64,000 nucleotides of DNA from Hydnum rufescens UP504 (lineage: Eukaryota > Basidiomycota > Agaricomycetes > Cantharellales > Hydnaceae), in the NCBI GenBank assembly GCA_014904985.1, contig MU128975.1, positions 124,001-188,000 on the forward strand. The letters run 5' to 3'. The first letter of the stretch is position 1; the number at the start of each line of letters is the position of its first letter. Both the position numbers and the translations under genes were made by a program. Under the pieces are notes generated by a model. That model had not been told where the DNA came from and did not search any database. It saw nothing but the letters and a program-made list of their open reading frames with translations. Below, in pieces: positions 11,678 through 22,602 of this stretch.

Positions 11678-12962
11678 ATGGAGATTGACTCGTCCTGTCG
11701 ATATTTCAGAGTCCCAAGCGATACCGGCACCTCCGTATCATGATCCTCCGATTCCAATGGTCCCACTGCCCTCAACTGAAATCAACAGACACGCCCCTAA
11801 GACCTACCCTCCTTTCTCATTCCATGTCTTGGGGCTACTTGCCCCCGCCTCTATTTTTGGTCTCTGGCAAGGCTTGGTCTCAGTTCATTGATGACATTCC
11901 AGGGAGCTAGCGTGTTTCCTTTGGCATGGGTCCAAGCTCTTGGATGTCTTGTGATGGGTCTCGCATTCGGATTACGAGAGCCTATCACGAAATTGTCAGT
12001 ATGATTCCTCTTGATGGTGTATTTTTGATCTGATGGCTCCCGTCCAGTTACCCCCCACTGTATACAGCGATTACCACTGGTTTGCACGTTCAACCTAGGG
12101 TGCATTGGATTTTGTTCTTATGTTTCTTTGTATAGGGTTCTGTGGGTCATTGACGACGTTCTCATCTTGGAACTTAAGTGTGTTTCTTGCCTTCTCCAAC
12201 CCCCAGGAGTTTCACCGCGGAAGGCTATATGACGTTTGCGCCTTCCCATCAATTTTGACTAATATCGCACTCTAATATGCAAAGTATTTTAGATTATAGA
12301 TGGTATCGCGCAGATATGTGCCACCCTGGCGGTTTCTATCGGCTCTTTAGCCCTCGGGATCCATCTCGCCTCCAATATCGATCGTCGTGTATCGTTAAAA
12401 TCGCCCCCGCCATATCCCTATTTAAGGCATTCTGTGGCCTATCTATCATTCCTATCATATGGTCTTGTTATAATCCTATACTTCGTCCTCCCACACGGCT
12501 TCCGACCAGACGCCATGGCTGCTCTTCTTTTTTGCTACCCCGGTGCCCTCTCGCGACACATCCTGGGGACATTGTTCAATCCCTTCCTGGCCAACTTTCC
12601 TCTCGGTACATTCGGCGCGAACATCAGCGCCACGATTCTCCAAGGCGTATTCCGTACTCTCCAACGTAACCCGTCCTTGGTGAACTCGATAAGCACGTGC
12701 GTGCTATTGCAGGGCCTGGAAGATGGATACTGCTGGTTGTTTCAGCACTGTTAGCACGTTCGCCGTTGAGATTCGCACATTGAGACATCGTGCGGGGTTG
12801 TATATCTTCGCGAGTGTCTTGGCTGCACAGCTTGCTTTAGTCCTTACGGTGGGAATACCGTGGTGGACCGGCTCTGTGAATGAAAACATTATGTGCCACC
12901 TGCGGTCGGGCTGCCGGGACGGGAGTAATGGAGTTGGACGAAGAGCATTACACGATCTTTAA
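11678..12962 (+). CDS. FEX: Fluoride export protein, FEX (CrcB-type), with two single-base frameshifts
   Basis: Fungal FEX proteins are two fused CrcB/Fluc domains in the plasma membrane that export fluoride. Both domains are visible. Domain 1 has ARLGLSSLMTFQG, then WVQALGCLVMG and the pore motif GFCGSLTTFSSWN, followed by FSNPQEFHRGRLYD. Domain 2 has NPFLANFPLGTFGANI, then GLEDGYC and GCFSTVSTFAVEIR. Exons are about 11678-11994, 12048-12079, 12136-12233 and 12293-12962, and the internal splice phases fit. One base is missing between IFG and LARLG near 11862, and one extra T lies between GYC and GCF near 12733. The start is uncertain, because ATGATGGAGATTGAC at 11675 is out of frame with what follows. 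The gene is either freshly broken or mis-sequenced; its identity is secure. Confidence 0.85.
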
Positions 12963-13134
12963 TGGCTCTACCCAAACGAACATACAGTGCGTTCCTTCCA
13001 TCGTTCTGCAAGATATACGTTCGGGACGAAATTAAAATACCGATGAAGATATCTGATGTGGACAACCAACAATGTTTTTGATCGTCTCCCTCGGCTGGCC
13101 ACCCTCCAGTTGGCTTGGCGCCACCAAGGCTCAC

Positions 13135-13215
13135 CAGCAAAGCAAAAGCAAAAGCAGACAAAAAACAAAAACCAAAAAAACCAAAAAAACAAACAACAAA
13201 AAACGAAACCAAGAC
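13135..13215 (+). repeat. A-rich low-complexity spacer between convergent genes
   Basis: AAGCAAAAGCAAAAGCAG followed by runs of A and AC lies between the 3' ends of the FEX gene (+) and the inverted MFS copy (-). It probably belongs to the 3' flanking regions of both. Open frames through it are only products of its composition. Confidence 0.5.
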
Positions 13216-13267
13216 CAACAGTTGTAATCGATCACCCCCTTTGTGGCTAACGTGCCCAGCTCACGGC

Positions 13268-15062
13268 TTACGCTCCCCCCTGATAACATTCCTCTTCCAT
13301 CGGCCCATCGTCCTGGAACAAACTCAGTGCCACGCCAAGCGCCACAAGTGCCAAGAGAATGACAAAAACGAGCTTGCCGACCCATCAGATTCTTCTCGAC
13401 AGACACGGCAAAAAGAGCCGTAGTACTGGCGGGGCCTATCGCGCGCATGAGTGACGCTGCAGTCTGTGCGCATCCGTTCACTGCGCCTAGGCACGACCGC
13501 GATGGCGAGGCCTTGGTCACCAGGATAAATATGCATCCTGCGCAGTCACGCACCCGAAGACAACATATGTATGCATGTCAGACTACAGCGATTTTAGCAT
13601 AATAGAAAAGAGAACGCACCGTAGCCGATATTTACCAGTCCAAAAAAAAGAAGCTGGACTGCCAACACGACCCAGACTTGCCATCCGATCCGATCGTCTA
13701 CTCGTGCAAACGCATTCATCACAGGAAACGCACCTAATAAAATTGCGAACGAGGCCATAGAGATGGTGAAAACAGTTTTGACGCGCAGCTTTTGTTCCAG
13801 TCGTGCGGACGCGAAGAGCACAGCAGATCCTGCGAGTACACCCTGCGCGGCGAGGATATATCCGATACGGGTAGGATGAAGGCCCAGTCCGCCGTGTTGG
13901 ATGGGCGTGGAGAGAAAGAGGGGTTGCAGAACGGAGAATGCGATGTTGACGAGGGCGAACAAGCAGTAATTCGCAATTGTGATGATGACGCGCTTGGAGA
14001 GGACGGATCGGAGGCTTGGATTTTGGTATACAGGGTGCGGACGGGATAGAAGAGGTCTTGATTCTGGGTCATGTTTGGATCGTCGTATTGGGTTCCATGA
14101 CCTCCAACGCCACGGGTTTGGTACGGTCTACGCATAAGACAAGGTGGGACAATATAGTACATGGGACAACAATCAGGCATTACTTTTACCTCACGAAGGA
14201 AAAGTAAAGAGAGGATGAATCCTGATAGTGGAAATATTGCTGCTACCAGGCAGGGAAGAAGGTATGGAAAGGCATTCCACAATGGTGAGTCCCCAAACAC
14301 CGTCGGAAAGCGCTGAGCTGGGTTCGAGAGGTAACCGCCTATTAAGGGTCTGCGATGATGATTAGAAGAATACAGGGGTCAATATCAGTCTGAGAGAACT
14401 CACCCAATAGTCTCGCCTATAGGCCAACAGAGAGGCATATATTGGAATGCCTGTACGATATTAGTGGAATCTGACATTTCGCCAATAGTGCTCTTAATCA
14501 CTCCAATATTCCCGTTTGTCAGACCGGCGAGTGATCTGCTGAGGACAAGTGTGGCGAAGGTCCGCGACAATCCAAAGCATGTGATGGAAAGAGTCACCCC
14601 GAGTAAGCCTACACAGATAACTGGTCGGCGACCAATTACGTCCGACAATCGTCCCCATTGGAGCACACAAAGACATTCGGTGAAGAAGAACGTAGATTCC
14701 TCGGGGGCGGCCGTGGGTTAGGAATCAGGGAAGAAAGTCATGCAATCGAGCTCACTATTATCCCTACATAGTAACCAACGCGTCGATCGTCGCCGTTGGT
14801 CACCTCGAGGCTCTTGACGAGCTGATCGAGAGGATGTAATTGAAACATATGGACGGAAAATATGCAGCGAACTGACCTCGTTCACAAATGGATATATTAC
14901 AGTGTTAGCGATGGGTTCACACAGCTGGAGGAACCATAGGATAGCAATCTGCCGGGTAGGAAGGGGTGTAGGGCTCCTAGCAAGTCTTTGATGAGTTTCG
15001 TCGGTCGTATCATGTCGTGAGGCGTATTCCAGGTTCGTATCGGGTACATCCCGGGCAGTCAT
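13268..15062 (-). CDS. MFS transporter, copy 4 (inverted, diverged; one frameshift in last exon)
   Basis: Paralogue of the three direct copies, on the opposite strand. Exons are 14877-15062, 14756-14821, 14404-14699, 14190-14349, 13620-14127 and 13268-13537. Exons 2-5 have exactly the same lengths as in copy 2 (66, 296, 160 and 508 bp). The protein differs at many positions and the introns are unrelated, so this duplication is much older than that of copies 1-3. Motif A (GRLSDVIGRRPV), PLIGGYLSNP and LVTKASPSRSCLG are present. In the last exon one extra base (GGGTCGGCAAG for GGTGGCAAG, near 13380) shifts the frame. Removing it gives a hydrophobic helix and the tail QDDGPMEEE, comparable with the end of copy 2. 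This may be a recent mutation or a sequencing error. Confidence 0.85.
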
Positions 15063-17077
15063 AGCTCGTAGGTTATCTTCGCTTGAAGTGAGATTCAGCG
15101 GCCTCGAGTGATTAGAAGTAGATTATAACCTAATACAGTAAGTCCTTCAAGAGGAAGCAGTTTAGCGTGAATTGAAAATCGGCCCTGTGATTACCCACGG
15201 ACCCTACATGTGGAAAAGGAAGGTCTGATGGCCATTGACAGACGCCAAAAGCCCAGAACTCAACGCCAGGACCCAACGCTCCGGAATGCTGTCATGAACA
15301 AACAAAGTCAACAATTTATGCAGGCCTAGAGCGAGTCGATAGATCTTTAGAAGATCACCCAAAAGGGTCTCCAGTTAATTAAACAATGCTGTCCCGACCC
15401 CTGTTTTGAGACATCGGAATCATCGTGGTGGGCGCTTAATGTGGAACTTACTTTAATAGGGCTCCAAATATGGCCACAACTATACGGCAGGATGCACGGG
15501 TATATGTTTCAGAATGCCTACAGTACGTGGAGCGTAAGAGGTTGAGTATATCAGGCTGCTTGCTTTCTTCAGAGCAAATATCGGCAACATCCGAGGTGCG
15601 TGAGAAATGTCGAGGACGACCAGGAATGCAGAAATTAAGTATGCAAGGATCAAAGCCCTACCAAGACCTAAGGGTCCACAACAGCACATGTTCAACTGCT
15701 TGAACTTGAACCCGATAGGTAGTCCAGGGCAGGAGTGGCTTGTTAATAGGTCTAGACAACTTGCAATTGAGACGTCAAACGAATCGAATTAGACGTATGA
15801 CAGAAGATCATAGGCTCAAATTCAACTCCTTCACAACTCTGGTATTTTTTGCGATAATCCAATAGCAAAGCCTTCGGGGAGTGTTGGGCCGGATTGTTGG
15901 AATTGCGTTTGTGTTGTTAGATGGGGTATAAATCAGCAAAGAGAGTGTACGACATATCGGCGGTAAATGTAGACGTCCATCGGTCAATAAGTACCGAAGA
16001 ATGTAAGATGCAAGCACCATGCAAATCAGAAGAGCCCCAGGGGACCCACCAGCAGGTCTTAAGGAGCACCCCTAACGCTTCAGATATAATGATCTTTTGG
16101 GCACCCTACGGTTGGCTCTGAGGTATACAAGATGGTCGATGGTAAAATATAAGTGCCATTTATAATACTTTTCATCACTACAAACTGCATTATCGTCGTC
16201 CAGTCCTCTTTGTCCGCTGGGTTCAGGCTGCGATCTCATCCCGAAGCTATTGTGAAAGTTCCTGATCTTCGCGAGAGACCTGCTATTGTTCCTCGCCGGA
16301 CACCATAATACTTGATCGGGTGAATTGGACGGCAGCCATGTGGACGATGTCTGTTTCGGGGTGACCTAGAACACTAAAGGGTACAGTATTATATGGGCAT
16401 CACACTTTTGGACCAAGAAAGAGCACGGCGCGATTCAGCACGTGTCGGACGAGGCTGAATTTGAGGTATGTGTGGGTGAGATACTCGGGTTGATCACCTA
16501 GATCGATGGAGTGTTATAAGCGGGGGAAAGATGAGTCGCCGAAGCTTATAGCAGCACTGGGTGGAATGAGAAGGAATGAGAACGCAAATCGTATTGGAGG
16601 CACGTCAATCGACAAGGATACCAGTTCAACTGTCCGTCGACCGGGCAAGGCGCATAAAGGGGTGTGCATCTGGGTATGGTAAAGCACTGAACCTTCTGTT
16701 GCATATTCGGGAAGCACATCGGAGAGTTGCACGTTCCAAGGATCACAGACGAATCTGGAGTCCGGGAGACTACTGGAAATATTTATGGTGATCTTGCGAG
16801 CCGTTAGAATCACCGAAGCTACGGGTGCGACGCCATCTGTGAGCGCGCCTAGAAGCTGCTCGGGATTTGCCGAACTCCGCTTTTTGCTGTGACGTGTCGT
16901 TCATCGCTATGCCTATGCCTTACCGCTGACTTGAGACTAGTCTCTGTGTTCCCGCGGTCCTTTTTTTTTCGAACCAAAGTCTTTCCGGAAACCTGCATGA
17001 CTGGTAAACGAAGGTCATCACAACTATAGTAACTGTTGTCGCAGACCTCGCTCATTCTGATAAACACCTCTCCTTTC
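15063..17077. other. Gene-poor stretch
   Basis: Short open frames occur on both strands (for example 15480-15695 and 16514-16813 on the minus strand), but none has family motifs, consistent splice structure or a partner exon. I see no supportable gene here. Confidence 0.4.
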
Positions 17078-17500
17078 ATCTTTCGGGATCTGGCTGCTAT
17101 CAAGAGGCACTTGAGGTGAGTGGGAAGGCCCTGACCATATGTCGTCGGCTTGCTCCAGATCGATCCAAAATATCCCGCCTATATCTCGCTCGCTTTCTCA
17201 GCAAGATCTGGCCGGAGTACTTGAGATTCACCTGTGGCTAGCGAGCGGTAAATGCTCAGGGCCTCCTTATTTCACTTGAGGGACTCTTCACAGTGGCCAA
17301 ATCTTGATTCGTCTTTCGAGATTTGGCCTGTATCAAGAGGTGCTTGAGGCAAATTGGGGGAGGTCCCGGGTATTTACCACCCACTAGCCGCAGATCGACT
17401 TGCCTTTCATTCCAAGCTCTCATGCTCACTCTCCAACTGCTTCGACATTCGTTCCGACCGATATTTCTCGTCCCCTTGAGGCCTTTCTGGTGACTCAGGA
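17078..17500 (+). pseudogene. Relic of a tetratricopeptide-repeat gene
   Basis: Two degenerate copies of a TPR-like helix pair are visible about 235 bp apart: GCYQEALEVSGKALTICRRL near 17090 and FGLYQEVLEANW near 17320. Both begin with the same DNA phrase (TCTTTCGGGATCTGGC and TCTTTCGAGATTTGGC). The pattern L-G-x-Y-x-E-A-L-E-x-S with a following R-x-L-A-x-D-R is typical of the TPR arrays of basidiomycete NLR-like proteins. Stops and frame changes interrupt it. No nucleotide-binding domain is visible upstream. Confidence 0.4.
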
Positions 17501-18460
17501 GGCTAAAAACCACTTAGACTCCTTGTAATACAGCGCCCCGCTGTGGTGGTGGTGGTGGAGTGCTCTCCTTTATACCGCTGCGGGCTGCCACGCATAGCTA
17601 TGAGGCGCCTAGGGCGCTCCCTCTACAGGGTGTATCGGGTTGAATAACAAGTAGTTATCCTTCCGCGTCGACCCCTACTAATTAAGAACATGACCTTTTT
17701 AAAATCCGTAGTGTTTGCGTCGCCGTTGCCTCCGGCATTCCTCTTTGGGTCATAGAGTGTGTGTACAGAATGGGGTAGCCTAACGGCTTAGTTCTGTTGG
17801 TTGTGACGGGGTGGGCGTTCTGGGGTGTGTCCATCGCGATTGGTCCCGGTGGAGAGCTTTCACTTTTCTCCGACTCTCGGGCAGAGTCTCAGTCAATGTG
17901 CCATTCATGGGCTATATTTCCATCGTCGCGGTCGTCGATCTCGATATTGTCAATGGGTGTGTTCTGGCGTTGCTTGGTGGGCTGCATGGCTGTGTTTTCT
18001 GGAACAGTTGTCTCATTGCTCTTCAACCTTTTACGCCACTATTCAGATGACACAGCATGGGGGCACTTCGCAAGCAAGAACGGGGAGGGAGGGCGCTGAC
18101 CAGTCAGGTTATGGCATTTCACTTTCTGTTATGAGTTTCATACCATTCGTTGTCAAATATATGTATATGTTTTGTTGATCAGAGCAGCTAGAACACACTT
18201 GATGCAAGGAAGATGATTGGGAGTGGTTACGAGCAACAGCGGTGACGTGACAACAGTGTGGAAAATGAATAAGTCCAACTTCAGGATACAATCCCTGAGC
18301 CCTCCCGTTCTTGTTCTCAAGTATGGAGTGAGTGCATAAATAGGTGACGTTCAGATTCTTGACTCCTGAAAATACTCCCGCACGCGAGAAGCCCAAAACT
18401 TCCATTTTCAGGATTTCCGAGAATCTTTTTCCAATCAAAACTTATGTTTTCAGCACCTAG
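17501..18460. other. Intergenic, no recognised gene
   Basis: A short (GGT)n run lies near 17543. Overlapping open frames of 79-117 codons at 17797-18178 are hydrophobic in places but show no domain and no splice partner. Confidence 0.4.
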
Positions 18461-19015
18461 ATGTTGTATCTACAAACTTATACAGCGGTGCGGTGCGAGG
18501 CACGAGTGCTGCATACGCCGACTAGTGAAGGAGGGAGCGGAGACAGCCGAAGCTTGCTTCCGCCGCTTCTTCGACTCTCGTCTCTGCTCTTGCGGCGCAG
18601 CTCCCAACGTCGGGCCCTATCGCAAAATTGGGTCATGGAATGGGCATCAGCAGAGAGACACCACAGCGCTTTCACTGCCGCCAACTGCATCAAACCGTCA
18701 CTCAAGCCAATGAGGCATTTCCTGGAGCTGAGCCGAAAGGCCCTCAGCAGATCTGTCCAATGTCGGACAGGCCATGTGCACCTGGGCGAATACTATGCCC
18801 GCCATGTAGAAGCTGAGTCCACAGCATGCCTGTGCGGGGTGGACTTACAGACACGGTCTCACCTCCTGCAGGAATGTGAACTGTACAATGACGACCGTCA
18901 CATCCTCGGAGATGCAGACGAATGCAAAATCAATGTCCTCCTGGGAAGCAGTGCGGGGATCATTCGTCTCGCGACATTCCTCATCACCTCTGGTGCCCTT
19001 GACAAACACTGATGG
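18461..19015 (+). mobile_element. 3' end of a LINE (non-LTR retrotransposon) ORF2
   Basis: An open frame from 18461 to 19012 carries the C-terminal cysteine motif that follows the RT/RNase H region in mushroom LINEs: QCRTGHVHLGEYYARHV, then ACLCGVDLQTRSHLLQECEL, then a conserved tail LLGSSAGIIRLATFL. Only this terminal part remains; no reverse transcriptase or endonuclease is encoded upstream. It appears to be a 5'-truncated insertion, the usual fate of LINEs. Confidence 0.7.
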
Positions 19016-19876
19016 ACGACGGATGGCCCAGGCGATATGGACAACACTGTGGGGGACTGCCACCCCACACCACACACAACCAGCGAGACCATAACCCCCC
19101 AAGGAGCCGCATAGAAAGTGCTATTTTATTTTATTCCTATTCTCATTTCTCTCCAACGGCCGCATGCATGGCCACTACCAATGTCATCCCACAACCGACC
19201 CACCCCCGCACCTACAACCCCGTCCCCACCCCAGCCAACTCAAAGAAAGATTCGATTTCGTACTTAGTTCTTATTCCTACTCTCGATTGTATGTTTACCT
19301 ACCCGTACGAGACCGCCCTCGGCGCCTGCCGGCAGCCGGACGCGGTCCTCCTCTGCTCTTGCGGCCTGGAGCCAGGGGGAGACACATCCATCCTTTTGCC
19401 CTCCCTCCCTCCCAGTTTGCTAATAATGGTCTCCATTGGTGCTAAATCGTGAGTCCCGCCCGCCCGCACAGTCGGGCCGGGTGCCGGGTGCTCACATGCC
19501 AAATTGCCTTCCGCAATTTTCACACTCCCGCACCAGTGGAGACTCAGCATGTTGGATTAAGTAAGAATGTCGTAGCGACGACTTCACTAGTGCATCCCTG
19601 AAGGCTCAAGTCGCACTGGCGTTGAGTTCGGGCGTGGGCATTTCCGAAACCTCACGTGCTTCGGTTGGGCACTCTATATAGTGAACTCACTGCCAGGATG
19701 CTTCATGTCTCCAAATTTAGCAACTAACAACGAGGCATAGAGACTATGAGAATAGAATAAGGAAGTTATGGATCACGTATCTGCGCGCATTGGATGCGCA
19801 TTTCTACTTCCCGAATGAACTCACGCCCGCCCGGTCTTTCCCTCACTCTCCCCTCGTATTTTCCTATTCTGCGCTA
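19016..19876. other. Intergenic, upstream of the PLAC8 gene
   Basis: The region starts with pyrimidine- and C-rich sequence that may be the tail of the LINE insertion. A TATA-like CTATATAGTG lies at 19672-19681, about 200 bp before the PLAC8 start, and could be its core promoter. No other gene was found. Confidence 0.4.
19672..19681 (+). promoter_or_regulatory. Possible TATA box of the PLAC8 gene
   Basis: The sequence CTATATAGTG sits 196 bp upstream of the start codon at 19877. If it is used, transcription would begin around 19705 and leave a leader of about 170 nt. This rests on sequence resemblance and position only. Confidence 0.3.
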
Positions 19877-20576
19877 ATGGCTGAGAAGGTTAGTCCTGGT
19901 CCCCTTACTCTTCAACCCTACTCACATAGCTGGCAAGTAGCAGGCTGAACCCGCTCCCGCCTACCCTGGCACCTTACCATCCCAGCAACCTCAATTCACG
20001 AGCCAACCCCCTCCCAACCCGGGGATGACCACTGACCCCCGGATTGGAGGCAACCGCAATGGTCTGAACAAATCATTCAACGCGGACAACCAGCGCGACT
20101 GGTCTTTCGGCTTCTTCGACTGCTTCAGCACCTGCGGCGTCTGCCTCTTCGGGTGGCTTTGCCCCTGCTTCTCGTATGGCCAGACCCAGTCGCGGTACAA
20201 CCACCTCCTGCGCCAGGGTACGCCCCACCCAACGGGGGGAGAACTGTTCAGCAGCGACTGCCTTACATACCATGCTCTCCATTGTTTTGGTATGCTTCAA
20301 CTCACGTGTGTAGAATATGACACCTAATAATGCATTGGTTAACAGGTTGCTCCTGCCTTCTTGCGATGGGGGGTCGCAAGAATATTCGCGAACGCTACAA
20401 CATTCAGGGCAGCAAGAGAGCTGACTGGTATGCCCTCGGTCAATCAAACTATGCTGTGCTAACCGTTCACTCCGCGCAGCCTTGTCCACACCTGCTGTGT
20501 TCCTTGTGCACTCACTCAGGAATCACGCGAAATTACTCTCGAGGAAGAGAGTTTCGTTGCGAACAAGGTGCGTTGA
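19877..20576 (+). CDS. PLAC8 family cysteine-rich protein
   Basis: Small membrane-associated protein of the PLAC8 family; plant and fungal relatives affect cell size or cation (for example cadmium) tolerance, but the role here is unknown. Exons 19877-19888, 19944-20289, 20346-20427 and 20480-20576 give 178 residues. The N-terminus is Pro/Gln-rich. The PLAC8 core starts with WSFGFFDCFSTCGVC, then LCPCFSYGQ, and closes with DCLVHTCCVPCALTQESREI, the family's terminal Cys-Cys-x-Pro-Cys helix. The first coding exon is only ATGGCTGAGAAG. All splice phases agree and the final motif is restored only by removing the 52 bp intron at 20428. A slightly longer C-terminus is possible if GTGCGT at 20568 is used as another donor. 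Confidence 0.85.
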
Positions 20577-21757
20577 TTCTCGAAACACTCTCACCCGCCA
20601 GCCAGATGTGGTGCAAAGGCGTTGATATTCGACCCTGTTTTTAGGCTTAGTTGAATCCGATCACTACTTTTTCGAGTCCCTTCGGCTTTTTTTGCTCTGC
20701 GACTATGATGCTTGACTGGGATAAATTCTCTAGCAATGACTACGTTGGCCATGTCTCGCTTTCTCTTCCCGAGCCGATGCCACTGCATCCCATCCTGAGC
20801 CAAAGACTGGACTGTAAACCGAAGACCTGAAATCAGAGCACTTTTGGATACGTTCTCGTGTCCTTCATGGGGATATACCTTTGTCTTAGTGATCAGTGTT
20901 AGCCTTATGACTCATTGGGACAGCCCAGGACGGCCCTGAGGATCTATAGCGTTCCCTGTTTTTATTCTTCGTGAGCTTGGCGCTTAAAGAGATGGTCGAT
21001 CCCAGGTGCCGGCCGACTTGCACCTCCATATCCTGTTCCGTATACTCGAGGGCAGGATTTCTCTTGTCATCCCCTAATGCATCCCTATGTAGTCGCAGAA
21101 ATGGCGACTGCGACATTGCTTTGACTTTGTGCCCATGAACGACAAACTTGGCAAGCCGCTGCTACTTTTCGCAGAAAGCGATTGCACACTAAAGCGTGAA
21201 CACTCAGAGACGTGAATAAAAAAAAGTTCTCTGAGGGAGGACTTGTAGGAGGCGTCGAGGGTCCGCATCGAGTATTGGTTGAACGCGTGGAATGGCTGTC
21301 GGGGGAGATGACACCGCGTTGACCGACGCAACACATCCGCCAGTTTCCCAAACTCGCATGATATGATCTCATTGAAGGGAGAAGGCCACTAACAATGACG
21401 ATGGAATTGGGGCTGTGACCAAAGCAAGGACGGTTGAAATAGGATAAATGAGAGATACAGGTGGCTGAAGGACGATCTCATTCCATTCTGATTCACATAA
21501 AAGTTGATAAGTTTAATTACCAAATGATGAGGATGAAAGGATGAAAGAAAGATGAGGCGGTACACAGACCCCGACGCAGTGAAAGCATCTATAGGTTGTT
21601 TAGGATGACCAAGCGATGGCGACAACGTGAGAAACGTGAGCGCAATCCCGCTCTCGAGCCTCGCGAGAATCGTCACTTGCAGCCACACTGAGTAAAAATA
21701 GAGGTGGGTTAATCAGGGAAATCCATGATCGGAAGTAAAAGCATACAGGCATCATTA
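20577..21757. other. Intergenic with a possible C2-domain scrap
   Basis: Around 20710-20770 the plus strand reads DWDKFSSNDYVGHVSLSL, which resembles the end of a C2 domain such as that of fungal phosphatidylserine decarboxylase 2. It is isolated and followed by stops. About 20936-20990 resembles 23683-23735 (GGATCTATA..GT.CCCTGTTT), a dispersed repeat. No complete gene was found. Confidence 0.3.
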
Positions 21758-22602
21758 TCAGTGGAGGGTTTGCAGTCGTAGTTGTGCCTCGAGCTCAGCG
21801 AGGCGAGTCTCTGCTGCATGAGCTCGATCTTCTGCAATGCGACGTCCCTCCGCCTCTCTGCGACGCCCCTCCGCCTCCCCGCGACCCCCCTCAGCCTCCT
21901 CGTTCGCACGTTCGGCCTCCTTGTCCGCACGTTCGGCCTCCTTGTTCGCACGTTCGGCCTCCTTGTTCGCACGTTCGGCCTCCTTGTCCGCACGTTCTGC
22001 CTCCTCTTTCGCACGCTCATGAGCCAGGCAAAGGTTGACATTCTTAACCTTGTAGTAATCATCAAATCTTAGAGGACAGACAAAGAATTCTATGACTGAA
22101 GAAAACTTACTAGTGCTTCGTTCAACTCTTTGTAGATTTCACGAATTCCGCTTTGATCCCGCAAGAGTTGTTGTCGGCGCCTGTCAACAAATACTCCCGG
22201 GGGGATCGGGCCATCGGGTTCACCATGCCATTCTGTCTGGATGAATCGACGGATTGACCTCGCCAACCACCAGCAATTTGCTTCCCAAGCATTGTAGTTT
22301 GGTCGAAGCTTGGATACGGCATAGACAGCAATAATGACATCAAGGATATTGGGTTGAGTGTCTGCATTTTGAAAGTAGGTCGTGCCTAAACTTCGAGCGG
22401 AAGACGTGGGAGATGGGGGGTCGGATTTTGGATCCGTGAAATATCTGAAAGTCCCTCGAGCATCGAGGGGGCGGCACCAATCAATTGCTTTGTTTAGACT
22501 TTCGACAGTGTTCTGATTCTCAGATGGTTTCGAATAAAGCGCAAGAGCTTTCGACGAGGCTTGATAGTCATCACAGGTCCAGGGGTCATTGTCGATCGAC
22601 AT
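21758..22602 (-). CDS. Hypothetical protein with C-terminal coiled coil (5' end uncertain)
   Basis: Two exons are clear: 22111-22602 and 21758-22048, joined by a GTAAGT...AAG intron. The first encodes a globular segment with AVSKLRPNYNAWEANCWWLA, a pattern I associate with an expanded family of uncharacterised mushroom proteins. The second is an almost pure coiled coil of repeated A-E-R-A-(D/N)-K-E heptads ending in LAELEAQLRLQ. The start at 22602 is the first methionine of the exon, but more N-terminal exons probably exist up to about 22990. An upstream candidate exon (HARFAAFHLLSIFHWEH) ends at a good donor with a CTAAC branch point before the TTATCTCAG acceptor, yet the phase does not fit, perhaps because of another indel. 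Function unknown. Confidence 0.6.
21901..22008 (-). repeat. 21-bp tandem repeat encoding coiled-coil heptads
   Basis: Five near-perfect 21-bp units (plus strand TTCGCACGTTCGGCCTCCTTG) encode the 7-residue unit AERANKE or AERADKE of the gene at 21758-22602. The period equals one heptad, so the number of units can change without breaking either frame or coil register. Confidence 0.85.

Noticed and set aside
12668..12756. A 49-bp intron (GTGCGTGC...TTTCAG) explaining the FEX frame change
   Set aside because: It would delete the conserved GLEDGYCGC motif; a one-base insertion explains the data better.
20640..20830. Phosphatidylserine decarboxylase gene
   Set aside because: Only a short C2-like peptide is visible; no catalytic decarboxylase motif follows in the next kilobase.
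21709..22065. Arg-rich repeat peptide (VRTRRPN units) on the minus strand
   Set aside because: It is the wrong frame of the coiled-coil exon; the AERANKE frame joins the upstream exon through a good intron.
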